A stretch of DNA of 9,304 bases from DATDCV01 sp036524155 (GCA_036524155.1 DATDCV010000464.1:1-9304), one strand, 5' to 3'. Counted from the stretch's first letter, positions 1 to 7,235 are shown. The notes: generated by a model from the sequence alone, not told the origin. A program made the numbers and translations.

Positions 1-1326
1 CTCCCCTTCCTGCGCTTCGCCGCGGACGCCGGCGCGCTCGAGGTGCACCTGCTCGAGCCGTGCGCGACAGGCCGTCTGGCCGGGCACACCGAGGTGCTGC
101 TCTCGGCCGCCGAACGGCAGCAGATTTTCCAATACCAGGCCGAAGTCGCGCGTGATGAGTCTCTGCCCATCCTGTCCTCCTTTTCTTATCTCGAATCTCC
201 CCAGGCCTTTGGCTGCGGGGCCGGGCTCACGCACATCTATGTGGATGGCAGCGGCGAAGTTTGCCCCTGCAACCTGGTTCCTCTCTCATTCGGGAACCTC
301 CGGCGAGAGCCCTTCGAGTCCATTCTCGACCGCATGGGACAGCATTTTTGCCGGCCGAGGGAAAGCTGCGTGGGCCGGTTGCTGGTCCGGCACTTTCCCC
401 AAACCCGGTTGCCGGCGGCGCCCGACCAAACCGTGCGGATTTGCGAGCAGCACCTCCCGCGGGCCCATCCAGTCCCCGCGTTCTTCAGAATTAGAGACGA
501 GAGCCGGGCCGCGGAAGTCGGCCAGCCCGAGTTGCGGGCGGCCTACGACGACGTGCATCAAAGTTATGACGCTTTTTGGCTCAGTGCCGCCGCCGCACCC
601 ACTGAAGAACTGGTGGCAAACCTGCCATGGACCGGAACGGAAGCGGTGTTTGAGGCCGGGTGCGGCACGGGTTTTGCCACGGCCCTGCTCGCGCGCCGGT
701 GCGGGCGGGTGCTTGCGGTCGATCTTTCCGAAAACATGCAGCAGCAGGCTCGGGCTCGCATCAATGGCCAGGGCCTCCGAAACGTGCGGTTTCTGACCGG
801 GGACGCCCTGGCTGCACTGCGCACCCAAGGCGCTTTCGACGTCGTTTTCTCCAGTTGGGTGCTCGGTTACATTCCGCTGGCGCCGTTCCTGGCCGCCGCC
901 CGGCGAGCGCTCCATCCCGGCGGCCGGCTGGCTTTTGTGGTCCATCGGGAAAACTCTCCGCGCCAACCGATGGAAATCTTTGCGGAACTGGTTGCGGAAG
1001 ACCCAACGATCCTGCAGAAACGGGTCGCGTTCGATTTTCCGCGCGACGGGGAGCATGTCCGGGGTCTTTTGTTCGACGCCGGGTTCGACGTTGGGCTGCT
1101 CCGCCAGGACACGATCGTGTTTCGCTACGCGACGGCTGACGAAGTCCTGGAACACCTGCTCAAATCGGGAGCGGGCACAGCCTTTTACGAAGCCCTGGAT
1201 CCGCTTCGGCGCGCGGCGCTCACCAATCGTTTTCTCGGCCGCCTTGCCAGCGGCCACAAACCGGGCTCGCCGTTCGAAGTTCGGCATGATTATGTTGCCT
1301 GCCTGGCAACGCTGGTCTCAGCCTGA
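1..1326 (+). CDS. Radical SAM/SPASM protein fused to a class I SAM-dependent methyltransferase (5' partial)
   Basis: The frame is open from base 1. A GTG at 43 could be read as a start, but the codons before it (LPFLRFAADAGALE) read as normal protein, so the gene almost certainly begins upstream and the catalytic CxxxCxxC radical SAM core is missing from view. Residues here are counted from base 1. Residues ~70-150 resemble a SPASM/twitch auxiliary Fe-S region: C72-GAG, then DGSGEVCPC with C88 and C90, then FGNL, and further cysteines C117, C123 and C148. Residues ~175-310 form a Rossmann methyltransferase: motif I EAGCGTG at 219-225, acidic motif II AVDLS with D241, and LHPGGRLAF at ~304-312. 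The last ~130 residues are a methyltransferase-associated tail. SPASM proteins usually modify peptides or small molecules; the substrate here cannot be told. The stop is TGA at 1324-1326, and the following gene on the same strand starts ~120 bases later. I am confident of the methyltransferase and fairly confident of the SPASM half. Confidence 0.85.
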   Translation, partial: LPFLRFAADAGALEVHLLEPCATGRLAGHTEVLLSAAERQQIFQYQAEVARDESLPILSSFSYLESPQAFGCGAGLTHIYVDGSGEVCPCNLVPLSFGNLRREPFESILDRMGQHFCRPRESCVGRLLVRHFPQTRLPAAPDQTVRICEQHLPRAHPVPAFFRIRDESRAAEVGQPELRAAYDDVHQSYDAFWLSAAAAPTEELVANLPWTGTEAVFEAGCGTGFATALLARRCGRVLAVDLSENMQQQARARINGQGLRNVRFLTGDALAALRTQGAFDVVFSSWVLGYIPLAPFLAAARRALHPGGRLAFVVHRENSPRQPMEIFAELVAEDPTILQKRVAFDFPRDGEHVRGLLFDAGFDVGLLRQDTIVFRYATADEVLEHLLKSGAGTAFYEALDPLRRAALTNRFLGRLASGHKPGSPFEVRHDYVACLATLVSA

Positions 1327-1446
1327 GGCTCAAGGCCCGGGGCAGGGCCGGCGTCGTTCCCGCCTCGTTCGCCGCTAGTCGAGGCATCGTCCCGTGAGGG
1401 ACTTTACGGATTGCTGGCGCATGCATCTCGGTGTATGCTCCCATTC

Positions 1447-2337
1447 ATGAGCCCCTGCAATCGAGGCGCGAGCTATTCCATCCTCGGGGCGCGACGCGCG
1501 TTGACGCCCTCCGGTCCCTGCCGTGTCCATAGCCCGCAACGTAATTCCGGCTTCACGCTGATCGAACTGCTGGTGGTTATTGCGATCATCGCGATCCTGG
1601 CCTCCATGCTCCTGCCGGCGCTGTCCAAGGCCAAAACCAAATCTCAGGGCGTCAGTTGCATGAACAACCTGCGGCAGATGATGCTTGGCTGGCGATTATA
1701 TGCGGACGATAGTGGCGACCTATTGCTGGCCTCGCTGAATGTCGGGTCGCCGCGTGTGCTCTGGGTCGACGGCACTCTGGACTACACCAGCGCCCAGGGA
1801 AACTGGGATCCGGAGGTCTACATCGCCAAGAGCCCGTTGATGCCTTTCATCGGCAAGAAGAATTTCACGATCTGGCGGTGCCCGGCCGATTTCAGCCGCG
1901 TGCGAGGCGCCGGCGGCGCGTTTATGCCGCGCGTGCGCAGCAACTCTATGAGCCAGGTGTTCGATAATGGCAGTTGGCTGCCCCCGACGCAGTTCCAGGT
2001 GTTCGGCAAGCTGAGCGCCATTAAGCTCCCGGCCAAAACCTGGGTGCTGGTGGACGAGCACCCGGATAGCATCAACGATGCGGCCTGCGCCGTCAAAATG
2101 GCGTGGCCCGCCCTTGCCGGCACGATGGGCGACATCCGCATCATCGACTACCCGGCCAGCTACCATAACGGTGCGTGTGGCCTTTCCTACGCCGACGGCC
2201 ATTCGGAAATCCACAAATGGAAGGGCTCGGCAATCAAGCTGAAGGTGACCGGCGTGTTGGTTCCCCTCAATGTCCCGGCTGGCGACTCCAAAAACGATAT
2301 CCTGTGGTGGTCGGACGTGACCACCGTGCCCAGATAG
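1447..2337 (+). CDS. Type II/IV pseudopilin-like protein with prepilin N-terminus and H-X9-DG motif
   Basis: The N-terminus carries a class III (prepilin) signal: a basic leader, then G|FTLIELLVV with the conserved Glu at +5 of the mature protein, then a ~20-residue hydrophobic helix ending in LLPALSKAK. Near the C-terminus there is an H-X9-DG motif (H-NGACGLSYA-DG, codons ~2164-2199), the signature of the large prepilin-processing-associated family in Verrucomicrobiota and Planctomycetota. VDEHPDS at ~2053 is another sequence commonly seen in this family. A prepilin peptidase (PilD type) should cleave after the Gly, leaving a protein anchored in the inner membrane with a globular outer domain. 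Its exact role is unknown; members are often numerous and scattered. Starts in frame are TTG 1411, ATG 1435 and ATG 1447; none has a good Shine-Dalgarno. I chose 1447, which gives a 35-residue leader that is already long. No pilus or secretion genes are adjacent. Confidence 0.9.
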   Translation: MSPCNRGASYSILGARRALTPSGPCRVHSPQRNSGFTLIELLVVIAIIAILASMLLPALSKAKTKSQGVSCMNNLRQMMLGWRLYADDSGDLLLASLNVGSPRVLWVDGTLDYTSAQGNWDPEVYIAKSPLMPFIGKKNFTIWRCPADFSRVRGAGGAFMPRVRSNSMSQVFDNGSWLPPTQFQVFGKLSAIKLPAKTWVLVDEHPDSINDAACAVKMAWPALAGTMGDIRIIDYPASYHNGACGLSYADGHSEIHKWKGSAIKLKVTGVLVPLNVPAGDSKNDILWWSDVTTVPR

Positions 2338-2344
2338 CCCGTTG

Positions 2345-3088
2345 TTACATCACCATCCCGCCGTCCACCGTCAGCACCTGGCCGGTAATATATCGTGCCT
2401 GCGGGCTCGCAAGGAACAAGGCGGCATGCGCAATATCCTCCGGCTGCCCGAGGGCGCCCAGTGGGATCTTCTTCACCAGTTCCGCCCGCAATTGCTCGTT
2501 GAGCGCCGCCGTCATGTCGGTTTCGATGAAGCCCGGCGCGATCGCGTTCACCGTGACCCCCCGGGAACCCAATTCACGGGCGACGGATTTGGTGAAACCA
2601 ATTAGCGCAGCTTTGCTGGCGGCATAATTGGCCTGTCCGGCATTGCCGATCAGGCCGATCACGGAGGAAATGTTGATGATCCGCCCTGCCCGCTGTTTCA
2701 GGAACGCACGGCTAAAGGCCCGGGTGAAGAGAAACGCCCCTTTTAGATTCGTGCCTAACACGGTGTCCCAATCCTCGTCGCTCATCCGCATCAACAAACC
2801 GTCGCGCGTGATCCCGGCGTTGTTGACGAGGATGTCAATGCGCCCGGCTTCGGAGAGGACCCTCCCGGCGGCGGCATTGACTGCGGCCGCATCAGCCACA
2901 TCGACCGCCAACGCCCAGCTTTTGCGGCCCAGCGCCCGCACTTCCTGCGCCGCTTTCTCTGCATTCTCCGCCGTGCGCGACACGCAGACCACGTCTGCGC
3001 CTTCCCCGGCAAACTTCAACGCGATACCGCGGCCAATCCCGCGCCCCGCTCCCGTTACCACCGCGACTTGGTTCTCAAGTTGGCTCAT
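2345..3088 (-). CDS. fabG: 3-oxoacyl-[acyl-carrier-protein] reductase, SDR family
   Basis: This is a classical short-chain dehydrogenase of 247 residues, the usual FabG length. The cofactor motif TGAGRGIG is at residues 12-19, DV at 63-64, NNAG at 89-92, and the catalytic tetrad is N114, S142, Y155 and K159 (YAASK). PG at 185-186 and the C-terminal GQVLTVDGGMVM fit FabG, including the terminal region of the tetramer interface. The expected reaction is NADPH-dependent reduction of 3-oxoacyl-ACP to 3-hydroxyacyl-ACP in the cytoplasmic fatty-acid elongation cycle. The gene stands alone: no fabD, acpP or fabF is next to it, so a related carbonyl reductase role on another substrate is possible. 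The ATG at 3088 is the only sensible start, as the beta-alpha-beta fold begins at once. No clear Shine-Dalgarno precedes it; the leader carries CGTGA repeats instead. It converges on the pseudopilin gene. Confidence 0.9.
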   Translation of the reverse strand: MSQLENQVAVVTGAGRGIGRGIALKFAGEGADVVCVSRTAENAEKAAQEVRALGRKSWALAVDVADAAAVNAAAGRVLSEAGRIDILVNNAGITRDGLLMRMSDEDWDTVLGTNLKGAFLFTRAFSRAFLKQRAGRIINISSVIGLIGNAGQANYAASKAALIGFTKSVARELGSRGVTVNAIAPGFIETDMTAALNEQLRAELVKKIPLGALGQPEDIAHAALFLASPQARYITGQVLTVDGGMVM

Positions 3089-3090
3089 GG

Positions 3091-3107
3091 CGTGACGTGA
3101 TACGTGA
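3091..3107. repeat. Three CGTGA copies in the fabG leader
   Basis: CGTGA occurs at 3091-3095, 3096-3100 and 3103-3107, and the last two belong to a perfect heptamer duplication ACGTGAT (3095-3101, 3102-3108). On the coding strand of fabG this is TCACG-TA-TCACG-TCACG, ending 3 nt before the ATG (2 nt before the CAT at 3086-3088 on this strand). It occupies the place where a ribosome binding site would be. It may be a small protein-binding site or the remnant of a dispersed repeat; function is not known. Confidence 0.45.
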
Positions 3108-3180
3108 TGGCCCGTCCCGGATCAAGCCCGGAGAGAAATCGGATGTATTTCACCCTTGAAGGTATTAGACTCATCCCCCG

Positions 3181-4674
3181 ATGAGCTCTGAAGCCGCCCC
3201 GCCAAAACTGGTCCGGATCCCTTCCCTGAAGACCGTCGAAGATTTCCGGAAGTTGGTTGCGTCGCTCGAGATCGAGCTGCCTTGTGACGATACCATCGCC
3301 ACCGGTTCGAGTTCTCCCCTGGCCCAATCGTTGAGCTGCGAAATCAACGGCAAGCGCATCGGGAACCGCTATGTCGTCCAGCCGATGGAAGGCTGGGACG
3401 GCACGACCAGCGGCGGCGTCACTGGGGATGTTCTGCACCGCTGGCGACGTTTTGGTGAAAGCGGCGCCAAGTTGGTGTTTGGCGGTGAAGCCATGGCGGT
3501 GCGCCCGGATGGTCGCGCGAATCCAAACCAGCTCATCATCAACGAGCCCAACAAGGCCGGTCTGGCGAAGCTGCGCGCAACGCTGCTGGCGGCGCATCGG
3601 GAGCGATTTGGCGGCACGGGCGATCCCGTCATCGGCTTTCAACTGACGCACTCCGGCCGCTTCTGCAAGCCGAACGACCATTTCCGGATCGAGCCTCGCG
3701 TCGCCTATCGTCATCCGATCCTCGATCGCAAGTTCAAGGTTACGGACGACCGCCAGGTCTTCACCGACTCCGAGTTGGACCAACTGATCGAAGATTACAT
3801 CTCCGCAGCGAAGGTGGCCTGGGATGTCGGCGCGGATTTTGTCGACGTGAAGCATTGCCACGGCTACCTGCTGCACGAGCTGCTTAGCGCGTTTACCAGG
3901 CCCGGCAAATACGGCGGCGCGTTTGAAAACCGGACCAGGATGCTGCGCGAAATCGCCGCGGGAATACGCGCCAGCGGCAACAAAATCGAGATCGCGGTGC
4001 GTGTCAGCGCGTTCGACTTCGTTCCCTTCAAACCCGATCCCGCGCTGTCGCAGCCCGGCAAACCCGGGCCCGGTGTCCCTGAGGACTTCTCAAGCTGCCT
4101 GCCTTATCGCTACGCCTTTGGAGTGGACCAGACCTGTCCGCTTCAATACGACCTGGCCGAACCGTTAAGGTTTCTTGAGCTGTGCGCGCAGCTTGGGGTC
4201 AGGCTGGTCAACATCACCGGCGGCTCGCCTTACTACAACCCTCACATCCAGCGCCCGGCTGCTTATCCTCCCTCCGACGGCTATCAACCCCCGGAAGACC
4301 CGCTGATCGGTGTGGCCCGGCAGATCGCTGTCGTGCGTGAGCTGAAGGCCCGGGCCCCCGGGAACCTGCTGCTGATCGGTTCCGCCTACAGCTATTTGCA
4401 GGATTTCCTCCCGCACGTCGCTCAAGCTGTGGTTCGGCGGCAATGGGTTGATCTCGTCGGCATCGGTCGCATGGTGCTCGCTTATCCCGGCATATTTGCG
4501 GACGCGTTCGCCTCGGGAAAACTCTCCTCCAGGATGCTCTGCCGCACGTTCAGTGACTGCACGACTGCGCCGCGGAACGGGCTCGTGAGCGGCTGTTATC
4601 CGCTGGACAGGTATTACGCGGCGAAACCGGAGTCACAAAAACTGAAGGCCCTTAAGCGGGGCGGAGCAGTGTAA
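3181..4674 (+). CDS. Old Yellow Enzyme-family NADH:flavin oxidoreductase with modified C-terminal cysteine motif
   Basis: This is a 497-residue FMN-binding TIM-barrel oxidoreductase. Visible family marks are RYVVQPMEG near residues 63-71, QLTHSGR at 154-160, and the active-site stretch H225-C-H227-G-Y-L-L followed by the YGG..ENR signature at 244-251, where the His pair would contact the substrate. VGIGR at 426-430 resembles the FMN-phosphate loop. An N-terminal extension of ~55 residues and an insertion around 270-315 make it longer than a simple OYE (about 350-400). It lacks the C-terminal FAD/NAD domains of 2,4-dienoyl-CoA reductases (about 670). After the barrel comes C454-X5-C460-X11-C472. 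The C-X11-C half matches the spacing of the Fe-S motif in FadH-type enzymes, but the rest does not. The likely reaction is NAD(P)H-dependent reduction of an activated C=C or similar bond; the substrate is unknown. ATG 3181 has no convincing Shine-Dalgarno (GAAGG lies 18 nt away). It is divergent from fabG across 92 bp. Confidence 0.85.
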   Translation: MSSEAAPPKLVRIPSLKTVEDFRKLVASLEIELPCDDTIATGSSSPLAQSLSCEINGKRIGNRYVVQPMEGWDGTTSGGVTGDVLHRWRRFGESGAKLVFGGEAMAVRPDGRANPNQLIINEPNKAGLAKLRATLLAAHRERFGGTGDPVIGFQLTHSGRFCKPNDHFRIEPRVAYRHPILDRKFKVTDDRQVFTDSELDQLIEDYISAAKVAWDVGADFVDVKHCHGYLLHELLSAFTRPGKYGGAFENRTRMLREIAAGIRASGNKIEIAVRVSAFDFVPFKPDPALSQPGKPGPGVPEDFSSCLPYRYAFGVDQTCPLQYDLAEPLRFLELCAQLGVRLVNITGGSPYYNPHIQRPAAYPPSDGYQPPEDPLIGVARQIAVVRELKARAPGNLLLIGSAYSYLQDFLPHVAQAVVRRQWVDLVGIGRMVLAYPGIFADAFASGKLSSRMLCRTFSDCTTAPRNGLVSGCYPLDRYYAAKPESQKLKALKRGGAV

Positions 4675-4751
4675 TCCGCGGTACTCTGGCTGTCGTCGAG
4701 CCGCGCTCGGATTCGGGTGGGCTGGTTCCTCGACGCTTTGCCGCTAAATTC

Positions 4752-5942
4752 TTACAGCTCCCGCAATGCCGCTGCGATTGGCAGCCGCGCCGCTCGAACG
4801 GCTGGGAATAACCCGCCGATCAACCCGATGGCCACCGCCCAGAGGATCGCATCAACCAGCAGTTGGGGCGTCACTGTGAACGCGAATGCCACCTGGCTGA
4901 ACGTTTGCCAATTGATCGTCGCCGCTTTGAAACCGTCAAACGCAAAATAAGCCGCCGCCGAGCCGATCGCGCCGCCTGCCAGCGCCAGCGCCAGCGATTC
5001 CAGCATCACCGCCAGAATGACCGGGCTCGAGCCAAAACCCAGCGCCCGCAACGTCGCAATCTCCCGCGTCCGCGCCGCCACCGCGCTATACATCGTGTTC
5101 AGCGCGCCGAATAACGCCCCCAGCGCCATCAGCCCCGCGATGAACACCCCGAAGTTCTTGATGAAACTGGTCAGCATGCTCGATTGTTCGGCCAGGAATT
5201 CCGCGCGGCGCAGCACTTTCACCTTCAGTTGTGGATTCGTCGTCAACGCGTCCTTGAACTGCGGGAACGCCCCCGCCGTCGTCAGCCTCGCATACACCGA
5301 TTGGTAGGTTTCACCCCGATGGTACGCCGGCTGCAGCACCGCCGCGTCCGTCCAAATCTCCGATTCTGCCGAGCCCCCGCCTCCTGAAAAAATTCCCACC
5401 ACTTCCCACTCGTGCTGGCCCACCCGGATTCTCCGCCCCACGTCCAGCCCCGCCACGGATCTCGCCGCCCCCGTTCCGGCCATCACTTCGTTGCGGCCCG
5501 GCTCGAATTGGCGGCCCGCCACGAGTTTGATGTCGCCCCGCACCGCCATCGCGGCTTTCTCCACGCCGCGGAACGGCACGTTCGCGTCCGTCCCGGTCGA
5601 GCGCTTGGGCAGATTGATGATCACGAACAATTCCGCCGAGGCCAGCGGACCATCCGCGGTGCGCGCCACGTCGGGCGCGTCGGCGATCAGGCGCGTCTCG
5701 TCCCGTGACAGCCCGCTCGTCATCTCCCCGTCCGCGCTGCTGCGCAGCACAATCGCCACGTCGTCCGGCCCCGGGATCGTCATCGCCGCGCGGAATCCCT
5801 CCGCAATCGACAGCACCCCCACCAGCACCGCCACCACCCCCGCAATGCCCACCGCCCCCGCGATCGCCCATCCTTTGCGCTCCGGCAGCGTTCGCAGATT
5901 CAACACCGTCACCGAAAATATTTGCGACAACCAGTTAGTCAT
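4752..5942 (-). CDS. ABC transporter permease, FtsX/MacB family (second permease)
   Basis: This 396-residue integral membrane protein has MacB/LolC/FtsX topology: one N-terminal helix (~25-47), a large periplasmic domain (~48-260), then three helices (~263-287, 306-332 and 362-383). The conserved cytoplasmic stretch RTREIATLRALGF at 291-303, which faces the ATPase, and the ending FPAVRAARLPIAAALREL are typical of the family. The periplasmic part resembles the MacB core domain. The frame stays open upstream to ATG 6062, but those 40 codons only translate the octamer repeat (STPLLQHS-like), so I start at ATG 5942, just before the first helix. No Shine-Dalgarno is evident there. It lies 135 bp after the first permease gene and shows only general family resemblance to it, so it is not a recent duplicate. 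It probably forms a heterodimer with the first permease, driven by the ATPase at 7232-7933. It ends with TAA and converges on the flavin oxidoreductase gene. Confidence 0.87.
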   Translation of the reverse strand: MTNWLSQIFSVTVLNLRTLPERKGWAIAGAVGIAGVVAVLVGVLSIAEGFRAAMTIPGPDDVAIVLRSSADGEMTSGLSRDETRLIADAPDVARTADGPLASAELFVIINLPKRSTGTDANVPFRGVEKAAMAVRGDIKLVAGRQFEPGRNEVMAGTGAARSVAGLDVGRRIRVGQHEWEVVGIFSGGGGSAESEIWTDAAVLQPAYHRGETYQSVYARLTTAGAFPQFKDALTTNPQLKVKVLRRAEFLAEQSSMLTSFIKNFGVFIAGLMALGALFGALNTMYSAVAARTREIATLRALGFGSSPVILAVMLESLALALAGGAIGSAAAYFAFDGFKAATINWQTFSQVAFAFTVTPQLLVDAILWAVAIGLIGGLFPAVRAARLPIAAALREL

Positions 5943-5953
5943 AGCACGCAGGC

Positions 5954-6069
5954 TGGAGTGTTGGAGCAATGGAGTACTGGAGTAATGGGGTCCTGCGGCT
6001 GTGAGGCGCCTTTCCTCGTGGCCCGACCCGCCCCCCGATACTCCAACACTCCAACACTCCATTACTCCA
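5954..6069. repeat. Inverted pair of 8-bp tandem arrays (TGGAGTNN)n between two permease genes
   Basis: The left arm, 5954-5993, holds five consecutive octamers on the + strand: TGGAGTGT, TGGAGCAA, TGGAGTAC, TGGAGTAA and TGGGGTCC. The right arm, 6038-6069, holds four octamers in the opposite orientation: ATACTCCA, ACACTCCA, ACACTCCA and TTACTCCA. The 44-bp centre (5994-6037) is GC-rich. The six bases TGGAGT are nearly fixed while the last two vary. The arms can pair in RNA or single-stranded DNA with mismatches at the variable pairs. The element fills most of the 135-bp gap between the permease genes and would be transcribed with the operon. Translated, it gives the 8-residue periodic STPLLQHS-like peptides that cause false gene extensions. 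Its role is unknown; a dispersed palindromic element, an mRNA stabiliser or an attenuator are options. Confidence 0.85.
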
Positions 6070-6077
6070 TTCTGTCT

Positions 6078-7235
6078 TCACGCGGTCCTCCGCAAGGCTT
6101 CGGCGATTCGCAGCCGCATCGCTTGCACGGCGGGCAGAATACCGGCCAGCACGCCCAGCAGGCCGACGAACCCCGCACCCACCATCAGCGCCTCCGGCGG
6201 CAGGTAAAACACCGGCAGAATCGCGGGAACCGGGCTTCCGCCAACCGTCACCAGCCACGCCGTTCCCAGCCCCGTCAGCCCGCCGGCCGCCGCAATCAGG
6301 CACGACTCCGCCAGCACCAACACCAGCACCAGCCCGTTCGTGAACCCCATCGCCTTGAGCACGCCCAGTTCCTCCGTCCGCTCGCGCACCGCTTGCGCCA
6401 TCGTGTTGCCGGCCACCAGCAGGATGGTAAAAAACACCGCCGTCAGAATCGCGATCAGGATTGTGCCGATGCTGCCGATCTGCTGCACGAAGCCCTGTGC
6501 GAAGGCGCCCTCCGGCTCCGCCTTGGTTTCGTACGGCGAGTTGGCGAACTCGGCATCAATGGCTTTCGCCACTTCCGCCGCCCGTTCCGGGTCAGTCACC
6601 CGCGCCACATACCAGCCGACCAGCCCTTCCCCGTACACCCGGGCCTCGTCAAAATAGTCGTAACGGAAAAAGAAGCCGGACGTATCCGTCCCCTTCTTCG
6701 CGCCCTCGTAGATGCCGACCAGCTCGAATTCCCAGGGTTGATCTCCTTTCCGCGGCCAAATCGGCGAGGTCAGTTGCACCCGGTCGCCGATCTTCCACTT
6801 GAACCGGTCCGCCAATGTTCGGCCGGCCATCGCCCCGATGCGCGTCTTTAGCCACGCCTGCTTCTGGCTCTCCGGCAGCAGATACTCTGGATACATCGCC
6901 AGCAACGCCGCCGGCTCGACTGGAAAGCTGCCGAAGAAATTCTTCGGCTCGTTCTGGTAGATGCCATTGAACCAGGTCCAATGCATCGCCGCCGCCACGC
7001 CCGGAATCCGCTCCATGCGCGCCTGGTAGGTCACCGGCAAATTCATAATCAGCGACACTTTGTGCCGCACGATCAGTCGGTCCGCCCCCGCCATCGTCAC
7101 CCCCGCCGTGAACGCCTCTTTGATCGTGCACAGCAATCCATACAACAGGAACGCGACGAACACCGACAGCAGCGTCAGCATCGTCCGCAGTTTCCGCCGC
7201 TTCAGGTTGCTCCAGATAAGATGAAAGAACTTCAT
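6078..7235 (-). CDS. ABC transporter permease, FtsX/MacB family (first permease)
   Basis: This 385-residue protein has a basic start (NLKRRKLRT), a first helix at ~19-38, a periplasmic MacB-like core domain at ~40-250, and three further helices at ~256-277, 301-330 and 348-370. RERTEELGVLKAMGF at 284-298 is the conserved coupling segment, and the end AVQAMRLRIAEALRRTA is typical of the family. Its ATG (7235-7233) overlaps the TGA of the upstream ATPase gene in an ATGA arrangement, so translation is probably coupled and the two products are made in fixed proportion. It differs clearly from the downstream permease in its periplasmic domain. Function follows the family: MacB-type permeases transmit ATPase movement to periplasmic partners (mechanotransmission) rather than carrying solute through the membrane. 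The cargo, which could be a lipid, lipoprotein, peptide or antibiotic, cannot be read from the sequence. Confidence 0.88.
   Translation of the reverse strand: MKFFHLIWSNLKRRKLRTMLTLLSVFVAFLLYGLLCTIKEAFTAGVTMAGADRLIVRHKVSLIMNLPVTYQARMERIPGVAAAMHWTWFNGIYQNEPKNFFGSFPVEPAALLAMYPEYLLPESQKQAWLKTRIGAMAGRTLADRFKWKIGDRVQLTSPIWPRKGDQPWEFELVGIYEGAKKGTDTSGFFFRYDYFDEARVYGEGLVGWYVARVTDPERAAEVAKAIDAEFANSPYETKAEPEGAFAQGFVQQIGSIGTILIAILTAVFFTILLVAGNTMAQAVRERTEELGVLKAMGFTNGLVLVLVLAESCLIAAAGGLTGLGTAWLVTVGGSPVPAILPVFYLPPEALMVGAGFVGLLGVLAGILPAVQAMRLRIAEALRRTA

Noticed and set aside
43..45. GTG as the true start of the first gene
   Set aside because: The 14 upstream codons are in frame, uninterrupted and protein-like, and a SPASM domain without its radical SAM core would be incomplete.
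286..1287. Minus-strand open frame of 333 codons
   Set aside because: It lies antisense to the methyltransferase gene, whose motifs are clear; its composition is Arg/Gly/Pro-rich without motifs.
1334..1349. GGCCC-GGGGCA-GGGCC hairpin just after the radical SAM/methyltransferase stop
   Set aside because: The 5-bp stem lacks a following T-run, so it is not supported as an intrinsic terminator.
1389..1402. GTCCC-GTGA-GGGAC stem with TTTA after it, upstream of the pseudopilin
   Set aside because: The stem is perfect but only 5 bp, which is expected by chance in GC-rich DNA; the terminator or regulatory role is unsupported.
3085..3876. Minus-strand open frame of 263 codons overlapping the flavin oxidoreductase
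   Set aside because: It is antisense to a well-supported gene, covers the fabG leader, and shows no family signature.
4694..4735. CGTCGAG/CTCGACG inverted repeat between the converging oxidoreductase and permease genes
   Set aside because: The 7-bp stem with a 28-nt loop is too weak for a bidirectional terminator, and no T-run follows on either strand.
5943..6062. In-frame extension of the second permease by 40 codons to ATG 6062
   Set aside because: The added residues are only a translation of the octamer repeat and its spacer, and the family's first membrane helix begins soon after ATG 5942.
5922..6851. Plus-strand open frame of 309 codons
   Set aside because: It is antisense to the first permease, begins in the repeat, and is rich in His/Arg/Gln/Pro with no recognisable domain. 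It is an effect of high GC on the opposite strand.
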